Part shown: one piece after another, positions 10,644 through 21,475 of the stretch
How positions within the stretch are numbered: the stretch's first letter is position 1
Layout: each line of letters opens with the position of its first letter
Source: Stomorhina lunata
Taxonomy: Eukaryota > Arthropoda > Insecta > Diptera > Rhiniidae
Assembly: GCA_933228675.1 (NCBI GenBank)
Contig: OW121741.1
Span: 24,337,224-24,401,223 of the forward strand
Length of the DNA: 64,000 nt
Direction: 5' to 3'
Program-made: the position numbers and the translations under genes
Notes under the pieces: generated by a model
What the model was told of the DNA's origin: nothing
Seen by the model: the letters and a program-made list of their open reading frames with translations, nothing else
The model's database searches: none

Positions 10644-11830
10644 AAACAATTCCCCAACTCCCAACTCGGGAAAAAAGGGTTTCAATAAATGAGTTTTTTA
10701 CAAAAATGGCAACACTGACTCTATTTGTAGTTCATTTCAGAAAAAAAAAACTTTTCTAATCAATAACAGATATAGTAGAAAATATGTAGAAGTAGGAAAA
10801 TAGTAGAACTTTGTTCTACTTTTCCGCGCGGCAGATATTTTCATTGCTGCCAGATTTAATTATATCCTACTCAAATATTTCTTTATATGAACATTTTTGT
10901 AAACAAGCGCACATTTTATATACTGGCAATACTACTACCGCCCGTTTGCCGCATGTATTGGCCCTGTACCTTTATGTTTCTTAGGAAAATATTTTTTTAT
11001 TGGTGAAAGAATATAGCTATCTTTTAGGGAAAAACTCAAAAATAAAGCGAAATTTTTTTTATGTTTCATTTTTGAATATTTTTAACTTTTAAACGAAAGA
11101 AGATATCTATAACCGACTTATACAAAAATTATTCAGAATTTTATTATAAATTTAACGAATATTCTGGAAACTTTTTGGTTCTCAGATGCGTCCATCAGAT
11201 CAAAAAAAGCTTAGAAAATAGGTAAAAATAAAACAAAAAAATTCCTTTTTACCCAAATATCTCGAAACCCAAAGGTGATAACCTACACATGTAAGCATAT
11301 TTTTTTTAATTTGAATTTTTTAAAACAATAAACAATTCCCCAACTCCCAACTCGGGAAAAAAGGGTTTCAATAAATGAGTTTTTTTTTACAAAAATGGCA
11401 ACACTGACTCTATTTGTAGCTCGTTTCAGAAAAAAACTTTTCTAATTTTTTTTTCAAACCGGAGAGAATGGACAAGAAATTTGTTTTATACACATTCTCA
11501 TTATGTTTTCTTTTAAAAACTTTAAAAATCGTTTTATGTTTCTTAAGAAAATATTTTTTTATTAGTGAAAAAAATCTTTTAGGGAAAAAATCGAAAAAAA
11601 GCGAAATTTTTTTTATTTTTAACTTTTAAACGAAAGAAGATATCTATAACCGACTTGCACAAAAATTATATAGAATTTTATTACAAATTTTATTACAATT
11701 TTTGGTCCTCAGATGCGTCCACCAGATCAAAAAAAGCTTAAAAAAATAGCTAAAAAATCAACCCAAAAATTCCTTTTTACCCAAATATCTCGAAACCCAA
11801 AGGAGATAACCTACACGTATTTTTTGTAGA
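10644..11830. repeat. Two-copy degenerate tandem duplication, about 0.5-0.7 kb unit
   Basis: Copy one (10644-11330) and copy two (11331-11830) share an ordered series of blocks. Both begin AAACAATTCCCCAACTCCCA and contain GGCAACACTGACTCTATTTG, TTTATGTTTCTTA.GAAAAT, CGAAAGAAGATATCTATAAC, CTCAGATGCGTCCA and CCCAAATATCTCGAAACCC. Copy one contains about 200 bp (10763-10960) not seen in copy two. No open frame is conserved. It could be a tandemly arranged transposon fragment. Confidence 0.85.
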
Positions 11831-12080
11831 TCTTCTCAATGACAACTTAAGTTGAAAATTTCTTTTCAATCCATCCATAAATGGACTTTTGGCGAATTTT
11901 TAAAATATCGAACACCCAAGGTGACCAACTTTGAAGGTCCATGAATCACTCTACCGACTCCTCATGTACCAGTGCTAACCAACTTGAATACTCCTTAACT
12001 ATCACTTCATTCATTCAAATATCTGCAGTCGTTCAAAAGTTACAGAATTATTTCCAAAAAAAAAGCGTCCGTAAACCACT
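11831..12080. other. Unique DNA between duplication and RT relic
   Basis: No recognisable feature. The part nearest 12080 may be decayed sequence of the RTE-like element that ends downstream, but the reading frame is already broken there. Confidence 0.4.
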
Positions 12081-12350
12081 GTGCAGCGGCTGCGTTGGCT
12101 AGGACATGTTGGGCGAATGTATGAAAATACTTAGGCAAGAAAAGTGTTTGATAATGATCCTGAGGAAACTTGTAGAGGAGGGCGTCCAAAACTTCGATGG
12201 AAAGACCAAGTAGAAGTAAAACTTTAAAAACATGGCATACGAAGTTGGAGAATATGCGCACAAGATATGTAGAAGCGCATACAGTTGTAAAATACACTTG
12301 GCCTTTGACCTAAACAGGTTGTAACTATAGGTCATTTAAGTAAGTAAGTA
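12081..12350 (+). pseudogene. RTE-like LINE reverse-transcriptase C-terminal relic
   Basis: Reading from 12087 in one frame gives RLRWLGHVGRM, a stop, then ARKVFDNDPEE and GGRPKLRWKDQVE, another stop, and a decayed tail. The order L-R-W-x-G-H-V-x-R-M followed by G-G-R-P-x-x-R-W is the conserved C-terminal signature of many RTE-type and related LINE reverse transcriptases. At least five stops interrupt about 75 codons, so it is dead. Past the coding end, GTAA-type tandem units at 12338-12350 resemble the short tandem tails typical of RTE elements. Only the extreme 3' end is present. The minus-strand frames at 12040-12335 are shadows. Confidence 0.75.
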
Positions 12351-12413
12351 CGATTCAAATTAAAACATTTACTTATATGGATCTACAAGCTTTAACATAA
12401 GTTATTCAATATA
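12351..12413. other. Short spacer ending in the TA target of the mariner element
   Basis: Unique sequence. A TA dinucleotide at 12412-12413 directly precedes the left inverted terminal repeat and is matched by TA at 13716-13717. Confidence 0.6.
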
Positions 12414-12443
12414 ATGGGTGTTTTTTTTAGAGGTATAGAACTT
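12414..12443. repeat. Mariner left inverted terminal repeat
   Basis: Begins GGGTGTTTTTTTTAGAGG after two variable bases and continues TATAGAACTT. It is the 3' end relative to the minus-strand transposase. TA target bases lie immediately outside. Confidence 0.9.
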
Positions 12444-12518
12444 CGAATTGAAATAAAACACAAGAAAATCGTTTTAATGTCCATCAATTTGGCTTTTTGG
12501 AAGGATAATTTTATGTCA

Positions 12519-13603
12519 TTAATGTTTAAATATGATTTCGGGCATGTGGCCGCCGCGGCTGGCTCGAATAAAGCCAATTCTACAGGTCCAATTTTCAACT
12601 ACTTTTTCGAGCATATAGGGCCGTATGTTGGCAATAACGCCACGAATGTTGGCTTTCAAGTCCCCTAACGTTTCTGGTTTGTTGGCGTAGACGAGCGACT
12701 TCACATATCCCCAAAGAAAATAATCCAGTGGTGTCAAATCGCACGATCTTGGTGGCCAATTGACAGGTCCATTCCGCGAAATTATGCGCTCATCGAATGT
12801 TTCCTTCAATAAATCAATTGTGACGTGCGCTGTGTGGCATGTAGCATCGTCTTGTTGGAACCACAACTCATCCACATTCATGCCATCCAATTGGGGAACA
12901 AAATAGTCGGTTATCATGGCTCTATACCAGTCTCCATTTATGGTAACTGATTCTCCAGCATTATTTCGGAAGAAGTATGGCCCAATGACCCCACCAGCCC
13001 ATAGAGCACACTAAAAGTCAGTTTTTGTGGATGTAATGGCATCTCAAGGGTCTCATGTGGATTCTCTTAACTCCAAATGCGGCAATTTTGCTTGTTGACG
13101 TAGCCATTCAACCAAAAATGAGCCTCATCACTGAACAAAATTTTGCGATGAAAATCAGCATCGAGATCAATCTCATTTTCGGCCCATACACCAAAATCAC
13201 GACGCATTGCATGGTCTCGCGGCTTTAATTCTTGCACAAGCTGGATCTTGTAAGGTCTCAAGCCAAGATCTTTGCGCAAAATCTTCCATAAAGTTGATGG
13301 ACAAAGCTCCAATTGCTGTGCACGGTGGCGAATCGATTCATTCGGGTCCTCTTCAACACTTTGCTCTACAGCGGCAATTGTTTCTTCGGTGCGCACTGTT
13401 CGACGTCGCTGCGGATGCGTATTATCACATAGAGTAAACGTAGTGCGAAAACGATCCATGGTAAACCGAATTAATTGCTCTGATGTACGATTATGTCGAC
13501 CATAAAATGGACGGAGCTTGCGGTAAACTTCGCCAACTGAACCATTATTTTCGAAATAAATTTGCACGATTTGCAAGCGTTGTTCTTTTGTCAACCTGTT
13601 CAT
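12519..13603 (-). pseudogene. Mariner-type transposase, disrupted (about 350 codons)
   Basis: The start at 13603 is MNRLTKEQRLQIVQIYF, an N-terminal helix-turn-helix of the DUF4817 type, about 70 bp inside the right inverted repeat. A second helix-turn-helix region (SIRHRAQQLELCPSTLWKIL) follows, then the first catalytic aspartate in LFSDEAHFWLNGYVN. The frame meets a stop at 13067, where related proteins have glycine. A frameshift follows within the next 25 codons, and there is a TAG where W-C-A-L-W would be read. From about 12990 to 12519 the frame is intact, with the second aspartate in WFQQD and the third in CDLTPLDYFLWG, ending MPEIIFKH. I count 41 residues between the second and third aspartates, a DD41D spacing reported for rosa-type/Visitor-like mariners. 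It is inactive as it stands. Confidence 0.9.
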
Positions 13604-13685
13604 GATGAAATGTCAAACCAAACTAAATATTAATCACTTGACAGCTGACAAAATGGCCGCCAGTAAAAAAAGTGATGCCAACTTA

Positions 13686-13715
13686 AAGTTCTATACCTCA
13701 ATAAAAAACACCCGA
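13686..13715. repeat. Mariner right inverted terminal repeat
   Basis: Its reverse complement reads GGGTGTTTTTTATTGAGG then TATAGAACTT. Mismatches to the left end fall at the outermost two bases and within the T run. It is followed by TA at 13716-13717. Confidence 0.9.
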
Positions 13716-15455
13716 TACATTCATTGCGGAGACCTAAAAATAACTGTGGACTAGTGTTATTCTTTAAAAACAATTCTTTGTTTCGAATACTTTATCTTTC
13801 CAACCACAATCTCTCACTTATCTCATATAGAATATAAACTCCAAATCCTGTTTTTTAATTTAATTCATTCATAAAAACATCAGATCATTGATAATAACCC
13901 AAGGCAGGTGTAAACTAGATTTAATACCTGGACAATTAGAAAAAGGACAGCTCAAGATAACAAAGCAAATGCATCTGATGATTATTAATGTCCCTTTGGC
14001 TAAACAATAAAACAATTATAGGGATACTTTTATTTACTTTTTTTTTGTAAAAAAATCTATTAAATACTTTATTTTCTTTAAACCAATCCTGTGTCACTAG
14101 GTTCTTCTTTATTTAGTCTTAAGTAAATTTCTCAATTTATTGCTTTCATACAAAAATTGTGTGTGTTGGAAGGTTGGCTGGTTATTTGTTTGAGTCGGTT
14201 GGGTCGGTTGCAGTGTTCGTGATTTTGATGTCCAGACTGATTATTTCTTTATTTGTTCCTTTTTATTTGTGAGTTTTGTCTTACAAAATAAATAAAATGT
14301 CTGAATAATACATTTTTCAAAGAATTCCTTGAGGTAATTTAAAAGTTTTTCATTCTGAATGTTTTTTGTTTTCTTCTTCTTCGTAGCACTTGAGTCACAA
14401 TCATAAGATTCTTAACGTATATCGGTACGTGATTGTGGTTTAAAAAAATCGGGGTATTACTATAAAGTGTAGCTTGATCTTTATAATAAATTTATTTTAT
14501 TTTCATACGGTTTTTAGGATTACTATCCAAATAGTTACAGTTTTTAATATTTTTCTGTTTATTATCTATTTTTTAATACCATTTTTTTGGTTTCAATGTT
14601 CAGTTGTTAAACAATTTCTTTGAAGCCATTTGAAACATGTTTGAAAATCTGAAGTGCTCCGTTGACCAACATATTTTGTATATGATATGATAAAGTTTTT
14701 CTGGTTATTAGATTTGTCACATCACATGTGTTGGAATGGATTATAGTTTGAGTAAACAAATTTCTTTGAAATTTTTTGAATTAAGAAATTTATAACATCC
14801 GGTGGCTTAAGAGGAAACATTGTATATTTAACGCCTTAAATCTTTGACATAGTTTTTAACAAATCCAAAAACTCTTTACAGAATCTTAGAAAAATAAACC
14901 AAGAAATGCTTTAAAAGCTTAAACTAAAAGTTTTCCCGCTTTACTAACATCACAAGCTTATTCTACCTGACTAAACAAAATAGTTTAGTCAGTTATTAGA
15001 CAGATCATAGAAAGTCATCTACAAATTTGTCGGCTGGACTTGGCTGATTGGCCATTTTTTTAAATATCATTATTTTTAATATAAAATCCCAAAACTAGCC
15101 ATGATTTATTAATAACATATATACAAAATATATAAAGTATTAAGGCAAAAGGACATGACATTTTGAAAAATTACACATTTGACAAGGGATACTGCCAGAA
15201 AAAAAGGACACTACACTAACATACGTTGGTCATAAATAGCATATGTCCAGAGCAAAATATATACAACAATAAAAGAATCTGCAATGACTTTAATGTTTAT
15301 TGTTTTTGTTTGTTGTTCATGGTTGATAGAACATTTTTAGTGTGTAACAATTTTAAGCAAATTTGTTTTATTGAATTGGAAAATGTTGGTTTTATTGTTT
15401 GCAAAATCATCCACAATATAAGACTAAAAGTGACCGAGTTATACCCTATATTATA
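13716..15455. other. Unique AT-rich DNA, no gene seen
   Basis: Many short A and T runs and stops in all frames. A GT-rich segment with repeated GGTTGG/GTCGG lies at about 14160-14210. The 76-codon plus frame at 15226-15456 shows no recognisable domain and has AT-driven composition. I see nothing else to annotate. Confidence 0.5.
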
Positions 15456-15595
15456 ATTCTAGCTGTAGCACTAGTTCAGTAGTACTCATAGTTCTAGTCA
15501 TACTAAGTTCCAAGTAGTCGAATTGCTATTCAAAGATGGTTCTTGCCACATAATCATAGTCCGACTCCTAGCTGTCATAGTCTAGTTTCTAGTTT
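15456..15595. other. Short-motif cluster resembling seeds of the 11-bp arrays
   Basis: Contains CACTAGTTCAG, TCATAGTTCTAGTCATAC, AATCATAGTCCGACTCC and GTCATAGTCTAG, not in strict tandem. These match the units of both 11-bp satellites elsewhere in the window (TTCAGTTCTAG and TCATAGTCTAG). It immediately precedes the degenerate edge of the 31-bp array. Confidence 0.6.
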
Positions 15596-18262
15596 TGTAT
15601 ACCCATCAACATTTGTATAGAAATTTCTTCCTATTGTCAATTTTTTTATACAAATAGGTTCCTATCGTCAACTTTTCTATAGAAATTGGTTCCTATCGTC
15701 AATTTTCTATATAAATGTTTTCCTATCTTAATTTTTTCTATAGAAATGTCTTCCCATCGTCAACTTTTCTATAGAAAATTCTTCCTAACGTTAATTTTTC
15801 TATAGAAAATTCTTCCTAACGTTAATTTTTCTATAGAAAAGTCTTCCTAACGTCAACTTTTCTATAGAAAACTCTTCCTATCGTCAACTTTTCTATAGAA
15901 AAGTCTTCCTAACGTCAACTTTTCTATAGAAAAGTCTTCCTAACGTCAACTTTTCTATAGAAAAGTCTTCCTAACGTCAACTTTTCTATAGAAAAGTCTT
16001 CCTAACGTCAACTTTTCTATAGAAAAGTCTTCCTAACGTCAACTTTTCTATAGAAAAGTCTTCCTAACGTCAACTTTTCTATAGAAAAGTCTTCCTAACG
16101 TCAACTTTTCTATAGAAAAGTCTTCCTAACGTCAACTTTTCTATAGAAAAGTCTTCCTAACGTCAACTTTTCTATAGAAAAGTCTTCCTAACGTCAACTT
16201 TTCTATAGAAAAGTCTTCCTAACGTCAACTTTTCTATAGAAAAGTCTTCCTAACGTCAACTTTTCTATAGAAAAGTCTTCCTAACGTCAACTTTTCTATA
16301 GAAAAGTCTTCCTAACGTCAACTTTTCTATAGAAAAGTCTTCCTAACGTCAACTTTTCTATAGAAAAGTCTTCCTAACGTCAACTTTTCTATAGAAAAGT
16401 CTTCCTAACGTCAACTTTTCTATAGAAAAGTCTTCCTAACGTCAACTTTTCTATAGAAAAGTCTTCCTAACGTCAACTTTTCTATAGAAAAGTCTTCCTA
16501 ACGTCAACTTTTCTATAGAAAAGTCTTCCTAACGTCAACTTTTCTATAGAAAAGTCTTCCTATCGTCAACTTTTCTATAGAAAAGTCATCCAATCGTCAA
16601 CTTTTCTATAGAAAAGTCTTCCTATCGTCAACTTTTCTATAGAAAAGTCTTCCTAACGTCAACTTTTCTATAGAAAAGTCTTCCTAACGTCAACTTTTCT
16701 ATAGAAAAGTCTTCCTAACGTCAACTTTTCTATAGAAAAGTCTTCCTAACGTAACTTTTCTATAGAAAAGTCTTCCTAACGTAACTTTTCTATAGAAAAG
16801 TCTTCCTAACGTCAACTTTTCTATAGAAAAGTCTTCCTAACGTCAACTTTTCTATAGAAAAGTCTTCCTAACGTCAACTTTTCTATAGAAAAGTCTTCCT
16901 AACGTCAACTTTTCTATAGAAAAGTCTTCCTAACGTCAACTTTTCTATAGAAAAGTCTTCCTAACGTCAACTTTTCTATAGAAAAGTCTTCCTAACGTCA
17001 ACTTTTCTATGGAAAAGTCTTCCTAACGTCAACTTTTCTATGGAAAAGTCTTCCTAACGTCAACTTTTCTATAGAAAAGTCTTCCTAACGTCAACTTTTC
17101 TATAGAAAAGTCTTCCTAACGTCAACTTTTCTATAGAAAAGTCCTTCTAACGTCAACTTTTCTATAGAAAAGTCTTCCTATCGTCAACTTTTCTATAGAA
17201 AGGTCTTACTAACGTCAACTTTTCTATAGAAAAGTCTTCCTAACGTCAACTTTTCTATAGAAAAGTCTTCCTAACGTCAACTTTTCTATAGAAAAGTCTT
17301 CCTAACGTCAACTTTTCTATAGAAAAGTCTTCCTATCGTCAACTTTTCTATAGAAAAGTCTTCCTAACGTCAACTTTTCTATAGAAAAGTCTTCCTAACG
17401 TCAACTTTTCTATAGAAAAGTCTTCCTAACGTCAACTTTTCTATAGAAAAGTCTTCCTAACGTCAACTTTTCTATAGAAAAGTCTTCCTAACGTCAACTT
17501 TTCTATAGAAAAGTCTTCCTATCGTCAACTTTTCTATAGAAAAGTCTTCCTATCGTCAACTTTTCTATAGAAAAGTCTTCCTATCGTCAACTTTTCTATA
17601 GAAAAGTCTTCCTATCGTCAACTTTTCTATAGAAAAGTCTTCCTATCGTCAACTTTTCTATAGAAAAGTCTTCCTATCGTCAACTTTTCTATAGAAAAGT
17701 CTTCCTATCGTCAACTTTTCTATAGAAAAGTCTTCCTATCGTCAACTTTTCTATAGAAAAGTCTTCCTATCGTCAACTTTTCTATAGAAAAGTCTTCCTA
17801 TCGTCAACTTTTCTATAGAAAAGTCTTCCTATCGTCAACTTTTCTATAGAAAAGTCTTCCTATCGTCAACTTTTCTATAGAAAAGTCTTCCTATCGTCAA
17901 CTTTTCTATAGAAAAGTCTTTCTATCGTCAACTTTTCTATAGAAAAGTCTTCCTATCGTCAACTTTTCTATAGAAAAGTCTTCCTATAGTCAACTTTTCT
18001 ATAGAAATGTCTTCCTTTCGTCAACTTTTCTATAGAAAACTCTTTTTATCGTCAACTTTTCTATAGAAATGTCTTCCTATCGTCAACTTTTCTATAGAAA
18101 TGCCTTCCTAAAGTCAACTTTTCTATGAAAATGTCTTCCTATCGTAAACTTTTCTATAGAAATGTCTTCCCATCGTAAACTTTTCTATAGAAATGTCTTC
18201 CTATCTTCAACTTTTCTATAGAAATGTCTTCCTATCGTCAACTTTTCTATAGAAAAGTCTTT
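15596..18262. repeat. 31-bp minisatellite with CTTTTCTATAGAAAAG palindrome (about 86 copies)
   Basis: The unit is a perfect 16-bp palindrome CTTTTCTATAGAAAAG followed by TCTTCCTAACGTCAA (or TATCGTCAA). Edges (15600-15860 and 17990-18262) are degenerate; the interior is highly homogeneous. Units reading TAACGTC dominate 15840-17510 and units reading TATCGTC dominate 17520-17990, with small TATCG islands at about 16560-16640 and 17170. Two adjacent 30-bp units lacking one C occur at about 16745 and 16785. It carries stops in all frames, so no frame spans it. Confidence 0.96.
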
Positions 18263-19627
18263 CTACTTTATATTATGAAAGCATTTGATCCATATTGAAA
18301 AATCTAAACTTTGCTTTATACCTGAAGTAGGGTGTACCCTTGTTTGTCCGAAAAATTTATTTGTTTTCTATGGTTATTTTAGGGGCGTTTATAAAAAAAA
18401 ATCCAGTAAAATTATAAAAAATGTCGTACATTTTATGACAATGCAGTTTTTTTTATTGCCCTTTTGTTTGAGAGTTGGCAATTTAATTGATTTATTGATA
18501 AATCGAACAAAAGAATAATGGTCTCTACCATTTGCGAGATAACAAATATTTCTACATATATCTTTGCAAATAGGATCTATTAAAAAGATTAACTAGCATT
18601 TTTCTAATGGTGGCTAAAAAATAAATATTATTTATTGTTATCGGGCGTGTTAAATTTATAAATAATAAAAATGATATGTATTTTTTTGGTTCGAAAAAAA
18701 TATAAAAATCTTTATTTATGATGATGGCAATAAAAACTAAATATGTTTTAAAAGAGACAAAACAGAAGACAGACAAAATGTTCTAAAGCCTTTATAGGTA
18801 AATACCTAAATTTACGAGTTAGTCTAAATAGATTAGAATGTATGTGAGTTTCTGGGGCGCTTCTAAAAGAGTCAAGAAACTGTTATATTGGTTTTAAAAA
18901 TAAAGTATTTTGGATACAAAAATGTACCGTGACATTTTAGATTCATATTCATTTTTTCACGCTTTTCTACAAATGCATTCTTGCATCCCATAAATTTGTC
19001 TCTTTGTAGCTATTCAAAGTATCTAGTAGTTTTAGATACAAAGATCTGTATATATTCGTCTTATTCTATTTATGTGGGTATCTTGATTATTCTTGTAAAT
19101 TTTCTGTTACAAATCGCCCAGTGTCTCCTTAATGTTACAGAACATTGAAAATTATGACAATTTAGTGAAACAATGAAATTATTTTTGGTCTCGTGTAATA
19201 TTCGAATGGGGGGAATGGGCAAAATGTGTCTCAGAAAAGATATAATTCAGTCATGGTATTTATTGTCACAGAAGATAATTTTTGTAAATTTGTTTGTTAA
19301 AGCGTGAAAATGTTTTGTTTTCGATTTATTTCTCGCTATTATAGTTTTTCCTTAAGTAAGTGTAAAATATTTATGACCATTTTTTTCTTTGTTTGTTAAG
19401 TGTCATATATTATTTGAATAAATCTGACAGATTTTTCTATTCATGCGGTATTTTTTTTTTTTTATTGGGTAGTAGTAAAATATGATGAAAGCAGCTGCTT
19501 TGGCTGGCAGTTCAAATTGTGTTTTAACACAAATTAATTTAATCCTTTGAAATGTTTATGATTATGAATTGTTTAATAATAATTATAAAAATGGAACAAA
19601 TTTTAAAAATTAATATTTTCAATTTTA
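18263..19627. other. Unique AT-rich DNA, no gene seen
   Basis: Stop-rich in all frames. Short frames at 18285-18518 and 18552-18776 have low-complexity, AT-driven composition and no domain that I recognise. There is a T run of about 13 at 19450 and no transposon termini. Confidence 0.5.
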
Positions 19628-21197
19628 CAGACAAAGACAGACACAGACAGATACAGACAGACACAGACAGATACAGACAGACACAGACAGACATAGACAG
19701 ACACAGACAGACACAGACAGACACAGACAGACACAGACAGACACAGACAGACACAGACAGACACAGACAGACACAGACAGACACAGACAGACACAGACAG
19801 ACACAGACAGACACAGACAGACACAGACAGACACAGACAGACACAGACAGACACAGACAGACACAGACAGACACAGACAGATACAGACAGACACAGACAG
19901 ACACAGACAGACACAGACAGACACAGACAGACACAGACAGACACAGACAGACACAGACAGACACAGACAGACACAGACAGACACAGACAGACACAGACAG
20001 ACACAGACAGACACAGACAGACACAGACAGACACAGACAGACACAGACAGACACCGACAGACACAGACAGACACAGACAGACACAGACAGACACAGACAG
20101 ACACAGAGAGACACAGACAGACACAGACAGACACAGACAGACACAGACAGACACAGACAGACACAGACAGACACAGACAGACACAGACAGACACAGACAG
20201 ACACAGACAGACACAGACAGACACAGACAGACACAGACAGACACAGACAGACACAGACAGACACAGACAGACACAGACAGACACAGACAGACACAGACAG
20301 ACACAGACAGACACAGACAGACACAGACAGACACAGACAGACACAGACAGACACAGACAGACACAGACAGACACAGACAGACACAGACAGACACAGACAG
20401 ACACAGACAGACACAGACAGACACAGACAGACACAGACAGACACAGACAGACACAGACAGACACAGACAGACACAGACAGACACAGACAGACACAGACAG
20501 ACACAGACAGACACAGACAGACACAGACAGACACAGACAGACACAGACAGACACAGACAGACACAGACAGACACAGACAGACACAGACAGACACAGACAG
20601 ACACAGACAGACACAGACAGACACAGACAGACACAGACAGACACAGACAGACACAGACAGACACAGACAGACACAGACAGACACAGACAGACACAGACAG
20701 ACACAGACAGACACAGACAGACACAGACAGACACAGACAGACACAGACAGACACAGACAGACACAGACAGACACAGACAGACACAGACAGACACAGACAG
20801 ACACAGACAGACACAGACAGACACAGACAAACACAGACAGACACAGACAGACAGACACAGACACAGACAGACACAGACACAGACAGACACAGACAGACAC
20901 AGACACAGACAGACACAGACAGACACAGACAGACACAGACAGACACAGACAGACACAGACAGACACAGACAGACACAGACAGACACAGACAGACACAGAC
21001 AGACACAGACAGACACAGACAGACACAGACAGACACAGACAGACACAGACAGACACAGACAGACACAGACAGACACAGACAGACACAGACAGACACAGAC
21101 AGACACAGACAGACACAGACAGACACAGACAGACACAGACAGACACAGACAGACACAGACAGACTCAGGCAGACAAAGACAGACACAGACAGACACT
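19628..21197. repeat. 10-bp satellite ACACAGACAG (about 157 copies)
   Basis: Nearly perfect array of the decamer ACACAGACAG. Variants (GATACAGACAG, ACACAGAGAG, ACACCGACAG) are scattered, mostly in the first few hundred bases. Around 20825-20915 several units are 4 or 6 bp longer or shorter (CAGACAGACAGACAC, CAGACACAGACAC), shifting phase. Since 30 bp equals 10 codons, both strands are open for over 500 codons (T-D-R-H-R-Q-T-Q on plus; C-L-C-L-S-V-S-V on minus); these are not genes. Confidence 0.97.
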
Positions 21198-21475
21198 TTT
21201 ATATAAAAACATAAAACTTTAATAGAGCCATTTGGGCCAAAATCTGTGATCACTAAACACAGACAGAGACAGGCAAAATCTGTGATCAAAATTTCAAAAT
21301 TCGTAATAGAACTCTTTTGTTTTAATTTTTAAATGGAAACATAAAACTTTGATTTTCTTGGAAACCAGAAGAGATAGAGCCATTTGGCTTTGGCTCAGGC
21401 AGACAGACCGACAGACAGACAAAAGGCAAACATTGACTTAAAGACTTTAAAAGTGTCTGATTTTTTAAAAATAAA
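21198..21475. repeat. Flank with partial copies of the array's seed sequence
   Basis: ACATAAAACTTT followed by AGAGCCATTTGG occurs twice (about 21208 and 21339-21388). CAAAATCTGTGATCA also occurs twice (21238, 21275). Short GACA-type tracts follow at 21258-21273 and 21396-21423, each near GGCTCAGGCAGACA-like sequence also seen at the end of the main array (21163-21180). The layout suggests a partly tandem duplicated source with its own GACR tract. Confidence 0.7.

Larger units (their letters stand above)
12414..13715 (-). mobile_element. Full-length mariner-type (IS630-Tc1-mariner) transposon, about 1.3 kb
   Basis: Inverted terminal repeats of about 30 bp lie at 12414-12443 and 13686-13715, matching at about 26 of 30 positions and containing GAGGTATAGAACTT. 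TA flanks both sides, as expected for this superfamily. The minus strand between them encodes a transposase broken by a frameshift and stops. A full-length element with intact ends could in principle still be mobilised by a functional transposase supplied elsewhere; that is inference. Confidence 0.93.

Noticed and set aside
12040..12335. Minus-strand frames of 78-85 codons
   Set aside because: Antisense of the RTE-like reverse-transcriptase relic, whose plus-strand motifs are recognisable.
13207..13505. Plus-strand frames of 76-77 codons inside the mariner element
   Set aside because: Shadows of the minus-strand transposase.
15596..18262. CRISPR-like repeat-spacer pattern with 16-bp palindrome
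   Set aside because: The 15-bp between palindromes is constant, so it is a minisatellite.
19539..21289. Open frames of 527-556 codons on both strands (T-D-R-H-R-Q and V-C-L-C-L-S)
   Set aside because: They are the translation of the 10-bp satellite in its frames; 30 bp is a multiple of the unit and of a codon. No gene structure or complex sequence.
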